Shown in pieces: positions 32,380 through 39,482 of a DNA stretch of 64,000 bases. Position 1 is the first letter of the stretch, and the number at the start of each line of letters is the position of its first letter. The translations under genes and the position numbers were made by a program. The stretch is from the NCBI RefSeq assembly GCF_017831975.1, contig NZ_JAFDSS010000001.1, positions 2,604,001 to 2,668,000 on the forward strand. Direction: 5' to 3'. The DNA comes from Microbacterium terrae (GTDB lineage Bacteria > Actinomycetota > Actinomycetes > Actinomycetales > Microbacteriaceae). Below the pieces are notes generated by a model. That model did not search any database. It was given only the letters and a program-made list of their open reading frames with translations, and was not told the origin of the DNA.

Positions 32380-33438
32380 ATGGCAACCACCACCCTCACC
32401 GCCGACACCTCCATCGCCGGCTGGCTCGCAGACCCCACAGGCAACGCGATCCTCACCGACATGCTGGCCGACAGCGGTCAGACCCCCGCCGTCTTCAAGC
32501 CGGTGAGCCGCCTCGCGATCAAGCGCCTCGTGAAGCTCAGCCGCGGCGCGTTCACGCAGGAGATGCTCGACGACCTCGTGCGCCGGGCTGCCGCAGGCGA
32601 CGTGCCCGCCGGCGCGCCCATCACCCCCGTGGTGGACGACGAGGTCGAGGCATCCGCCCCCGCCGTCCCGCTGCGCGAGTGGCTCGAGCGCATCGACCAG
32701 GGGCGCTTCACCGGACAGACCCTCATCGTCACCGGCGCGGGTTCGGGCATCGGACGCGCCACCGCGTCGCGGGTCGCCCGCGAAGGCGGTCGCGTGATCG
32801 CCGTCGACGTCAGCCAGGAGCGCCTCGACGAGTTCGTCGCCGAGCACCCGGGCGCCGACGTCGTCGCGCTCGTCGCCGACATCACCGACGACGCGGGGGT
32901 CGCCCGGATCGTCGAGGCTGCAGGCGACACGATCGACGGTCTCGCGAACATCGCCGGGATCATGGACGACATGACCCCGATCGGCGAGGTCACCGACGCC
33001 GTGTGGCAGCGCGTCTTCCGCGTGAACGTCGACGGCACGATGAAGCTGATCCGCGCGGTCGTGCCGACCATGCTCGCGCAGGGCGGCGGCTCGATCGTCA
33101 ACACCGCCTCCGAGGCAGCCCTCCGCGGCTCGGCCGCCGGCGTCGCCTACACGGCGTCGAAGCACGCGGTCGTCGGCATCACCAAGTCGAGCGCGTTCAT
33201 GTACGGCCCGAGCGGCATCCGCGTGAACGCGGTCGCCCCCGGCCCGACCATCACCAACATCGAGGCCACCTTCGCCTCGCCGCTGGGCGCCGAGCGCGTG
33301 CGCGGAGCCATGGCGATCCTGCCCGACGCGGTCGAGGCCGACGCCCTGGCGGCATCCATCACCTTCCTCCTGAGCAACGACGGCGTGAACGTCAACGGCG
33401 TGGTGCTCGCGAGCGACGGCGGCTGGTCGGTCGCCTGA
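32380..33438 (+). CDS. Short-chain dehydrogenase/reductase with N-terminal extension
   Basis: 352 residues, about 100 longer than a normal SDR. Residues 1-95 form a separate helical domain (IAGWLADPTGNAILTDMLADSGQ, AIKRLVKLSRGAFTQEMLDDLVRRAAAG). The SDR part starts at about 110: TGAGSGIG nucleotide-binding loop, VNTASEAALRGS (catalytic Ser), YTASKHAVVGITKSSAF (catalytic Tyr and Lys) and C-terminal GVVLASDGGWSVA. AAGGAG lies 10 nt before ATG. Divergent from the TetR-FUSC operon with a shared operator. The reaction is unknown; the extra domain resembles carrier-type or dimerisation helices. Confidence 0.87.
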   Translation: MATTTLTADTSIAGWLADPTGNAILTDMLADSGQTPAVFKPVSRLAIKRLVKLSRGAFTQEMLDDLVRRAAAGDVPAGAPITPVVDDEVEASAPAVPLREWLERIDQGRFTGQTLIVTGAGSGIGRATASRVAREGGRVIAVDVSQERLDEFVAEHPGADVVALVADITDDAGVARIVEAAGDTIDGLANIAGIMDDMTPIGEVTDAVWQRVFRVNVDGTMKLIRAVVPTMLAQGGGSIVNTASEAALRGSAAGVAYTASKHAVVGITKSSAFMYGPSGIRVNAVAPGPTITNIEATFASPLGAERVRGAMAILPDAVEADALAASITFLLSNDGVNVNGVVLASDGGWSVA

Positions 33439-33454
33439 CCCTCGCAGGCCGGAT

Positions 33455-33495
33455 CAGGCGTGCCCCGGCGGACCCGAACCGCCGGGGCACGCCTG
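33455..33495. terminator. 17-bp bidirectional terminator hairpin
   Basis: CAGGCGTGCCCCGGCGG at 33455-33471 pairs perfectly with CCGCCGGGGCACGCCTG at 33479-33495 around a 7-nt loop. It lies between the convergent SDR and SLC13 genes. Confidence 0.8.
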
Positions 33496-33531
33496 CGTCT
33501 GCGGATGCACCGGTCGGCCCCGCCGCTCGCC

Positions 33532-35091
33532 TCAGAACGGCCAGATGACCGGCACCAGGAGCACCGCGACAGCGAGGAACAGCACCGCGAGCGGCAGCCC
33601 GAGCTTCCAGTAGTCGCCGAAGCGATAGCCGCCGGGCTGCATCACCATGAGGTTCGCCGGTGTCGCGATCGGCGTGAAGAACGCCGCCGCACCGGCGACC
33701 GTCAGCGCCATCATGAACGGCTGGATCGAGACCTCCATCGTGGTGGCCACCGCGAGCGCGATCGGCGCCACGATGAGCACCGTGGCGGTGTTGCTGATCA
33801 GCTGGCCGAGCACGAGGGTGATGAGGCACAGGGCGAGCAGGGCGAGATGCGGACTCGCCGTGCCGAGCAGCGACAGCATGCCGGCGGCGAGCAGATCGGC
33901 GGCGCCCGTCTCGGTGAACGCGGTCGACAGCGGGATCATGCCCGCGATGAGCACGATGGTCGTCCACGAGATCGACTGATACGCCTGCGTCCCGCTCACC
34001 GTGCGGGTGAGCACGAGCGCGCACGCCGCGAGGAGCGCCGCCGCGGCGGGCGGCACCAGTCCGGTGGCCAGCAGCACGATCATGGCGGCCAGAACGATCA
34101 GCGCCCGCTTCGCGCCGGTGCCGAGCGGCACCGAGCGGCGCAGCCGCGCCGGCGGATCGACGGCGAGCACGCCCGGGTCGGTCGAGCGCCGTTCGAGGTC
34201 GTCCCACGCCCCCTGGAGCAGCAGCGCGTCGCCCGCCTGCACGGTGAACTCGGCTCCTTTGAGCTCCTCGTCGCCCCGCCGCGCCGCGAGCACGACCACA
34301 TCCCCCTCGGGCGTGGTCATCCCGGCGCACAGGCGCGCGCCGATCAGCGGCGAGCGGGGGGCGACGACGACCTCGGTGACGCCGTTGGACGGCCCGAGGA
34401 GGACCCCCGTGTCGAGGCTGACCGAGTACTCGTTCCGCAGCAGCCGCACGTGCCGAACGAGATCGACGGGCATGACAGCTCCCGCCCGGTCGGGCAGGAG
34501 CCTGCCGCCGAGCACCAGGATGATCACCGTGCCGATGACGAGCGGCACGCCCACGATGGCGAACTCGAAGTAGCCGAACGCCCGGCCGCCGTTGTCGGCG
34601 GCGAACTGCGACACCACGATGTTGACGGGGGTGCCGGTGAGCAGCAGCAGCGACCCGGCCGACGCCGCGAAGGCGAGCGGGATGAGGAATCGGGATGCCG
34701 GCATGCCGGCGCGCGCGGCGACGACCACCACCAGCGGAAGCAGGGCGGCCACGGCCCCGTTGATGCTGATGAGCGCCGACAGCACCGCGACGAGCATGCC
34801 GACCACGACGATGAGCCGGGTGCGTCCGGTGCCGGCGCGCCCGATCACCTGCTGCCCCGCCCAGGCGGTGACCCCGGTCGCATCGAGCGACTCGCTCACG
34901 ACGAACAGGCCCGCGATGAAGAGCACCGTCGGATCGCCGAACCCGGCGAGCGCCTGGTCGAGCGTGAGGACGCCGGTGAAGAAGAGCGCGAGCGCGACCC
35001 CGATGGCGACCACGCCGATCGGCACCCGGTTGCTGACGAACGCGACGACCGCCAGCCCGAGGATCGCCAGTGTCGCCACGACGGGGTCCAT
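33532..35091 (-). CDS. SLC13/DASS family permease with TrkA-C domains
   Basis: 519 residues from ATG 35091. About 11 membrane helices form the anion-transporter fold, with a soluble central part at about residues 205-360 (VSLDTGVLLGPSNGVTEVVVAPRSPLIG, and AEFTVQAGDALLLQGAWDDLERR) that has the TrkA-C/RCK-C pattern. Family motifs include LLLLTGTPVNIVVSQF near residue 145 and FFTPIATPANLMVMQPGGY near the C-terminus. Substrates in the family include dicarboxylates and sulfate. Position next to the sulfur region makes sulfate possible, but the residues cannot decide. Confidence 0.82.
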   Translation of the reverse strand: MDPVVATLAILGLAVVAFVSNRVPIGVVAIGVALALFFTGVLTLDQALAGFGDPTVLFIAGLFVVSESLDATGVTAWAGQQVIGRAGTGRTRLIVVVGMLVAVLSALISINGAVAALLPLVVVVAARAGMPASRFLIPLAFAASAGSLLLLTGTPVNIVVSQFAADNGGRAFGYFEFAIVGVPLVIGTVIILVLGGRLLPDRAGAVMPVDLVRHVRLLRNEYSVSLDTGVLLGPSNGVTEVVVAPRSPLIGARLCAGMTTPEGDVVVLAARRGDEELKGAEFTVQAGDALLLQGAWDDLERRSTDPGVLAVDPPARLRRSVPLGTGAKRALIVLAAMIVLLATGLVPPAAAALLAACALVLTRTVSGTQAYQSISWTTIVLIAGMIPLSTAFTETGAADLLAAGMLSLLGTASPHLALLALCLITLVLGQLISNTATVLIVAPIALAVATTMEVSIQPFMMALTVAGAAAFFTPIATPANLMVMQPGGYRFGDYWKLGLPLAVLFLAVAVLLVPVIWPF

Positions 35092-35097
35092 GCGCTC

Positions 35098-35103
35098 AGC
35101 GTA
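35098..35103 (-). promoter_or_regulatory. -10 element TACGCT of a leaderless promoter (SLC13 permease)
   Basis: Minus-strand TACGCT ends 6 nt before the ATG at 35091 and supports this start over the longer upstream frame. Confidence 0.6.
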
Positions 35104-35217
35104 GCGATGCCCGCCACCCCGCCCCGCCCCGCGCGGCACGCGTGACGCGTCTCTGCTCGTTCAGCTCCGTGGGGGGGGCAGGGCGGGGGCCGGAGCGGCG
35201 GCGAGGCGGACGTCCGG

Positions 35218-36375
35218 TCAGAGCCGCGCCAGGGCCTCCTCGAGGTCGGCGACGAGGTCCGCTGCGGTTTCGATGCCCACCGAGAGCCGCACGACCTCCG
35301 GCGGCACGGCGAGCTCCGTCCCCCGCACCGAAGCGTGCGTCATCTCGTCCGGGTGGTTCACGAGCGACTCGACGCCGCCGAGCGACTCCGCGAGCTGGAA
35401 GAGGCGCGTCGACTCCGCGAACCGTCGGGCCGATGCCGCGTCCCCGAGCGCGATGGACACGATGCCCCCGAATCCGCTCATCTGGCGCGCGGCGATCGCG
35501 TGGCCCGGGTGCGAGGCGAGACCGGGGTGGTACACGCGCTCCACGGCCGGATGCGCATCGAGGAAGGATGCCACGACCTGCGCGTTCTCGCTGTGTCGCT
35601 GCATCCGCACGCCGAGCGTCTTGATGCCGCGCGTGGTGAGCCAGGCATCGAGCGGACCCGACACCGCGCCCACTGCGAACTGCAGGAACTTGGCCTTCTC
35701 GAACAGCGCGTCGTCGTTGAGCACGAGCGCACCCCCGACGACGTCGGAATGGCCGCCGAGGTATTTGGTCGTGGAGTGGACGACGACGTCGGCCCCGAGC
35801 GCCAGCGGCTGCTGCAGGGCGGGCGACGCGAACGTGTTGTCGACCACGACGAGGGCTCCGGCCTCGTGCCCGAGGAGGGCGAGGCCCTGGATGTCGGTGA
35901 TGCGCAGCAGCGGGTTGCTCGGCGTCTCCACCCACAGGACGCGGGCCGGGCGCTCTTCGAGTGCGGCACCGACGGCCGCGAGGTCGCTCATGTCGACGAC
36001 GCGGACGCCGATGCCCCATCCTCCGAGGACGCGGGCGATGAGCCGATACGTCCCGCCGTACACGTCGTCACCGAGCAGCACCTCGTCGCCGGGGTGCAGT
36101 GCCGCACGCAGCAGAGCATCCTCGGCGGCGAGACCCGAGGCGAACGAGAGCGCGTGCGCCCCGCCTTCGAGCGCTGCGAGCTGCGTCTCCAGGGCGGAGC
36201 GGGTCGGGTTTCCGCTGCGGCCGTACTCGTATCCCTGGCGCAGCCCGCCGATGCCGTCCTGCGCGTACGTCGTCGAGAAGTGGACCGGGGGGATCACCGC
36301 CCCGGTGACCTGGTCGAACGTCTGCCCGGCGTGGATCGCGCGGGTCTCGAAGCCTCGGCTGTCGATGTCGGTCAT
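35218..36375 (-). CDS. metB: Cystathionine gamma-synthase/gamma-lyase (PLP)
   Basis: 385 residues of the Cys/Met metabolism PLP family. Motifs: FETRAIHAGQ, FSTTYAQDG, YEYGRSGNPTRSALE, SFASGLAAEDALL, VVDNTFASPALQQPL and the PLP lysine Lys204 in HSTTKYLGGHSDVVGG. The start overlaps the stop of the cystathionine beta-synthase-like gene (ATGA), so the two are translationally coupled. Whether it acts as synthase (methionine synthesis) or gamma-lyase (reverse transsulfuration to cysteine) is not decided by sequence; the CBS partner argues for gamma-lyase use. Confidence 0.85.
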   Translation of the reverse strand: MTDIDSRGFETRAIHAGQTFDQVTGAVIPPVHFSTTYAQDGIGGLRQGYEYGRSGNPTRSALETQLAALEGGAHALSFASGLAAEDALLRAALHPGDEVLLGDDVYGGTYRLIARVLGGWGIGVRVVDMSDLAAVGAALEERPARVLWVETPSNPLLRITDIQGLALLGHEAGALVVVDNTFASPALQQPLALGADVVVHSTTKYLGGHSDVVGGALVLNDDALFEKAKFLQFAVGAVSGPLDAWLTTRGIKTLGVRMQRHSENAQVVASFLDAHPAVERVYHPGLASHPGHAIAARQMSGFGGIVSIALGDAASARRFAESTRLFQLAESLGGVESLVNHPDEMTHASVRGTELAVPPEVVRLSVGIETAADLVADLEEALARL

Positions 36376-37394
36376 GCGGTGTCTCCTTCGGATGTGGTGG
36401 CGGATGCCTCGAGCACGGTCACTGCGGGGGCGTCGGCGTCCGGATCGAATCCGTTCGCGCGCATCCAGTCGTCGTCGTAGAAGCGATCGAGATAGCCGCG
36501 GCCGTGGTCGGGAAGCAGCACCACCACGACCGCGTCGGCAGGGAGGCCCCGCGCGGTGCGCAGTGCCGCGACGACCGCCATGCCGCTGGATCCGCCGACG
36601 AGCAGCCCTTCCTCGCGAGCGAGGCGGCGGGCCATCGCGAATGACTCCGCGTCGGAGATGCGGTGGATGCGGTCAGGGACCGACGGGTCGAAGCTGGCCG
36701 GCCAGAAGTCCTCGCCGACGCCCTCCACGAGGTAGCCGTGGACCGGTCCGCCGGAGTAGATCGACCCCTCGGGGTCGGCGCCCACGACCTGCACCGCGCC
36801 GCCTGACACCTCGTGCAGGTAGCGGCCGGTGCCGGTGATTGTTCCCCCGGTTCCGATCGCGGCGACGACGTGCGTGACCCGCCCGCCCGTGTCGCGCCAG
36901 ATCTCGGGGCCGGTCGTCTCGTAGTGGCTGCGAGGACCGTTCGGATTCGCGAACTGGTCGGGCTTGAACGCCCCCGGGATCTCGCGCACGAGCCGGTCCG
37001 CGACGCCGTAGTACGACCGCGGGTCGTCGGGGGCCACGGCCGTCTCCGTCACGACGACCTCCGCGCCGTACGCCTTCAGCACGGCGACCTTGGCGCCCGC
37101 GAATTTGTCGGGCACCACGAAGATCATGCGGTAGCCGCGGGCGAGGGCGACGAGGGCGAGCCCTACGCCGGTGTTCCCGCTCGTCGGCTCGACGATCGTG
37201 CCGCCGGGGCGGAGCAGGCCGTCGCGTTCGGCGGCGTCGATGATGCGGCGCGCGATGCGGTCCTTCGCAGAGCCGCCGGGGTTCAGGTACTCGACCTTCG
37301 CCAGCACCGTAGCGGCGATGCCGTCGGTCACGCGGTTCAGCTGGACGAGAGGGGTGTCGCCGACGAGGTCGGCGACGCTGCGGGCGTAGCGCAC
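36372..37394 (-). CDS. Cystathionine beta-synthase/cysteine synthase family (PLP)
   Basis: 340 residues, GTG start. PLP lysine is Lys44 in NPGGSAKDRIARRII; the substrate loop is EPTSGNTGVGLAL; the phosphate site is AAIGTGGTITGTGRYL. Residues SIYSGG, GVGEDFWPASFD and LVGGSSGMAVVAAL are the pattern of cystathionine beta-synthase rather than CysK. The C-terminal CBS domains of the long enzyme are absent. Together with the gene at 35218 it would convert homocysteine and serine to cysteine. The 110-nt leader contains a cysteine-rich leader ORF and two hairpins, so cysteine supply probably controls it. Confidence 0.87.
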   Translation of the reverse strand: MRYARSVADLVGDTPLVQLNRVTDGIAATVLAKVEYLNPGGSAKDRIARRIIDAAERDGLLRPGGTIVEPTSGNTGVGLALVALARGYRMIFVVPDKFAGAKVAVLKAYGAEVVVTETAVAPDDPRSYYGVADRLVREIPGAFKPDQFANPNGPRSHYETTGPEIWRDTGGRVTHVVAAIGTGGTITGTGRYLHEVSGGAVQVVGADPEGSIYSGGPVHGYLVEGVGEDFWPASFDPSVPDRIHRISDAESFAMARRLAREEGLLVGGSSGMAVVAALRTARGLPADAVVVVLLPDHGRGYLDRFYDDDWMRANGFDPDADAPAVTVLEASATTSEGDTA

Positions 37395-37416
37395 GGGTGG
37401 AGTGTCCTCGGTGTTG

Positions 37417-37473
37417 CCGCGCCGGGCGCGGAGGGTCGTCAGGGTCGCTGAGGGTGTGAAGCAGAGGGCTTCA
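37417..37473 (-). promoter_or_regulatory. Attenuator-like hairpins between the leader ORF and the CBS-like gene
   Basis: Read on the minus strand, TGAAGC (overlapping the leader stop) pairs with GCTTCA over 37457-37473, and downstream CCGCGC/GCGCGG pair with a 3-nt loop over 37417-37431. A ribosome stalled on the cysteine codons would cover the upstream part, so the first hairpin could switch with leader translation. The second, GC-rich one lies 22 nt before the CBS-like start and could hide or terminate. Confidence 0.45.
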
Positions 37474-37503
37474 GCAACAGGGGCGACAACGACAGGTCAA
37501 CAC
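37471..37503 (-). CDS. Polycysteine leader peptide (MLTCRCRPCC)
   Basis: A 10-codon ORF, GTG to TGA, encoding M-L-T-C-R-C-R-P-C-C: four cysteines in ten residues, the last two adjacent and next to the stop. A TAGGCT element lies 7 nt before the GTG, so it is read from a leaderless promoter. It ends 76 nt upstream of the cystathionine beta-synthase-like gene, same strand. Polycysteine leaderless short ORFs acting as cysteine-responsive attenuators of downstream operons are known in mycobacteria, and this has the same arrangement. The start and stop, cysteine content and promoter are seen; attenuation is inferred. Confidence 0.75.
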   Translation of the reverse strand: MLTCRCRPCC

Positions 37504-37510
37504 GCGGGTC

Positions 37511-37516
37511 AGCCTA
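37511..37516 (-). promoter_or_regulatory. -10 element TAGGCT of the leaderless cysteine leader ORF
   Basis: Minus-strand TAGGCT ends 7 nt before the GTG at 37503. It is the promoter of the leader and, through it, of the transsulfuration operon. Confidence 0.65.
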
Positions 37517-37632
37517 GGCGACCGTGCGCGAGCCGCGCCCACGGGTTCCGACACACGGCGTAATCGAGTGTGTTCCGCCGAAACACGACTACTCCGACCG
37601 CAACAGGACCCGTGCCGGCCGGCCGGCAGTCC

Positions 37633-37638
37633 TACCTT
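37633..37638 (+). promoter_or_regulatory. Putative -10 element TACCTT of the sulfur-acquisition operon
   Basis: TACCTT lies 55 nt before the ATG at 37694 and would give a leader of about 49 nt. Upstream, GTGTT/AACAC (37570-37586) forms a small inverted repeat that could be an operator. No -35 is convincing. Confidence 0.3.
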
Positions 37639-37693
37639 CGGGAATCACACATCGCCCGCCGGAAGCGGCAGTCCTCGAGCAGAAGAGAAGTCC

Positions 37694-39418
37694 ATGTCCG
37701 ATCTCCCCACCTCCATCGAGCGTGAGAGCCGCTCCCGCAAGAAGTGGCCCTGGCTGGTCGCCGCCGCGATCGTCGTGGTCGTCGCCGTCGTCGTCAGCTG
37801 GGTCCTCCTGGGCCGCGGTGCCGACAGTGCACCGGCGTCCGCCGCTGCCGCCGGAGACGGTGAACCCGTCTCGGGCGGGACTCTGCAGTTCGGCATGATC
37901 GACTACCAGCGCAGCCCCGACCCGCAGCTCGGCACGAATTACGCCGAGTCGATCATCGGCAACAACGTCACCGACAAGCTCACCTGGCAGGATCCCGACA
38001 CCGGCGAGATCACGCCCTGGCTCGCCGAGTCGTGGGAGGTGAACGACGACCTCACCGAGTTCACGTTCCACCTGCGCGACGACGTGACCTTCAGCGACGG
38101 CACCCCGTTCGACGCCGAGGTGGTCAAGGCGAACTACGACCAGTACGTCCGCGGCGACGACGCGCTCGGCATCAAGCCGAACGGAGCGGTGCTGTTCACC
38201 GGCTACATCGAGACGGTCGTCGACGACGAGTTCACCGCGACCATCCGATTCGAGAACCCGATCGCGAGCTTCCTGCAGGCGACCTCGTTCACCGCCAACG
38301 CCCAGCCCGGCTTCCTGTCGCTCTCGACCCTCGCCAAGTCCGCCGAGGAGCGGACCGACGCGAAGAACGTGATCGGCACCGGCCCCTTCGTCTACGACGA
38401 GTGGGTCGAGCAGGTCCGAACGGTGCTCGTCAAGCGCGAGGGCTACGACTGGGCGCCGCCGGCGCTCGAGCACGACGGCGAGGCGTATCTCGACAAGATC
38501 GTGTTCAACGTCATCCCCGAGGCGAGCGTGCGCACCGGGTCGCTCCGCACCGGCGAGATCGACGCGACCCTCGACGTCGGCACGACCGACGAAGGACCGC
38601 TGACCGACGAGGGGTTCCAGATCATCTCGCGGCCGGTCTCGGGCACGGCGATCTTCTTCAACTTCAACGCCTCGCTCGCTCCGACGAACGACATCGCCGT
38701 GCGCCGTGCCATCCAGCTCGGCTGGAACCGGGATGCTGTCGAGAAGACGGTCCTCACCGACTCGTACACCGTCGCCACCTCGGTGCTCGCCGATTCGGTT
38801 CCCGGCTACCGCGACTACTCGGAGAGCCTGCTGCACTACGACCCCGACGAGGCTGAGGCGATCCTCGATGAAGCCGGGTGGGAGGTCGGCGACGACGGCA
38901 TCCGCGTGAAGGACGGCCAGCGCCTCCAGATCACCCTGCTGGGGATCAGCAACCTCGTGGCCAACAAGCCCGCGTATGAGTCGATCCAGCAGGACCTCCA
39001 GTCGATCGGGATCGACCTGCAGCTCGCGGTCCTCCCCCTCGCCGACTACGCCGCCGCCGTCGCGAACGCCGCCACCGACTACAACGTGGTCGCTGCGAAT
39101 CGCTCGCGCAACGACCCCGCCGTGCTGAACCTGCAGTACAGCCCGCTCATCGGCAACGGCAACTACCTCACCGAGGACTTCGACGGCTACGACGACCTCG
39201 TCACCACCCTGGGGAAGCTCGAGCTCACCCTCGACCCCGACGAGCGGGCCGAGTTCGCCGCCGACGCGCAGGATGCGCTCCTCGAGGAGTACGCCCTCGT
39301 CAACCCGGTCTACAACCCCTCCCAGGTGATCGCACACGCACCCACGGTGCACGGGATCATCTTCGACGCCCAGTCGCGCAACCACTTCGTGGACACCTGG
39401 CTGAGCGAGACCCCGTGA
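37694..39418 (+). CDS. ABC transporter substrate-binding protein, peptide/nickel family 5
   Basis: 574 residues. A basic N-tail is followed by one membrane helix at about 19-41 (WPWLVAAAIVVVVAVVVSWVLL) without a lipobox, so the protein is a membrane-anchored extracytoplasmic binding protein. The rest has the SBP_bac_5 pattern: GGTLQFGMIDYQRSPDPQL, LTEFTFHLRDDVTFSDGTPFDAEVVKANYD, IGTGPFVYDEWVE, GDDGIRVKDGQRLQITLLG. It heads the sulfur operon; the matching permeases and ATPase are at 49106-52643. By context it binds a sulfur-containing organic compound rather than a peptide. Start at ATG 37694 has AGAGAAG upstream; a longer GTG frame at 37568 is not used. Confidence 0.88.
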   Translation: MSDLPTSIERESRSRKKWPWLVAAAIVVVVAVVVSWVLLGRGADSAPASAAAAGDGEPVSGGTLQFGMIDYQRSPDPQLGTNYAESIIGNNVTDKLTWQDPDTGEITPWLAESWEVNDDLTEFTFHLRDDVTFSDGTPFDAEVVKANYDQYVRGDDALGIKPNGAVLFTGYIETVVDDEFTATIRFENPIASFLQATSFTANAQPGFLSLSTLAKSAEERTDAKNVIGTGPFVYDEWVEQVRTVLVKREGYDWAPPALEHDGEAYLDKIVFNVIPEASVRTGSLRTGEIDATLDVGTTDEGPLTDEGFQIISRPVSGTAIFFNFNASLAPTNDIAVRRAIQLGWNRDAVEKTVLTDSYTVATSVLADSVPGYRDYSESLLHYDPDEAEAILDEAGWEVGDDGIRVKDGQRLQITLLGISNLVANKPAYESIQQDLQSIGIDLQLAVLPLADYAAAVANAATDYNVVAANRSRNDPAVLNLQYSPLIGNGNYLTEDFDGYDDLVTTLGKLELTLDPDERAEFAADAQDALLEEYALVNPVYNPSQVIAHAPTVHGIIFDAQSRNHFVDTWLSETP

Positions 39419-39419
39419 C

Positions 39420-39457
39420 GCGGATGCCTGCCGGGGTTCGCCCCGGCAGGCATCCGC
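39420..39457 (+). terminator. 17-bp hairpin with UUCG loop after the binding-protein gene
   Basis: GCGGATGCCTGCCGGGG (39420-39436) and CCCCGGCAGGCATCCGC (39441-39457) form a perfect stem closed by TTCG, beginning 2 nt after the stop codon. It probably ends or stabilises the binding-protein message and lets downstream genes be expressed at lower level by read-through. Confidence 0.7.
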
Positions 39458-39482
39458 CGCCCGCACGACAAGGAAGCCCGTC

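Noticed and set aside
33532..35091. Calling the SLC13 permease a sulfate transporter because of the nearby sulfur genes
   Set aside because: It is a separate transcription unit behind its own promoter and a terminator, and the family also carries dicarboxylates and other anions.
37568..37693. Longer N-terminus of the binding protein starting at GTG 37568 (MCSAETRLL...)
   Set aside because: It would put 42 unrelated residues before the membrane anchor and place the likely promoter inside the gene; ATG 37694 has a binding site.
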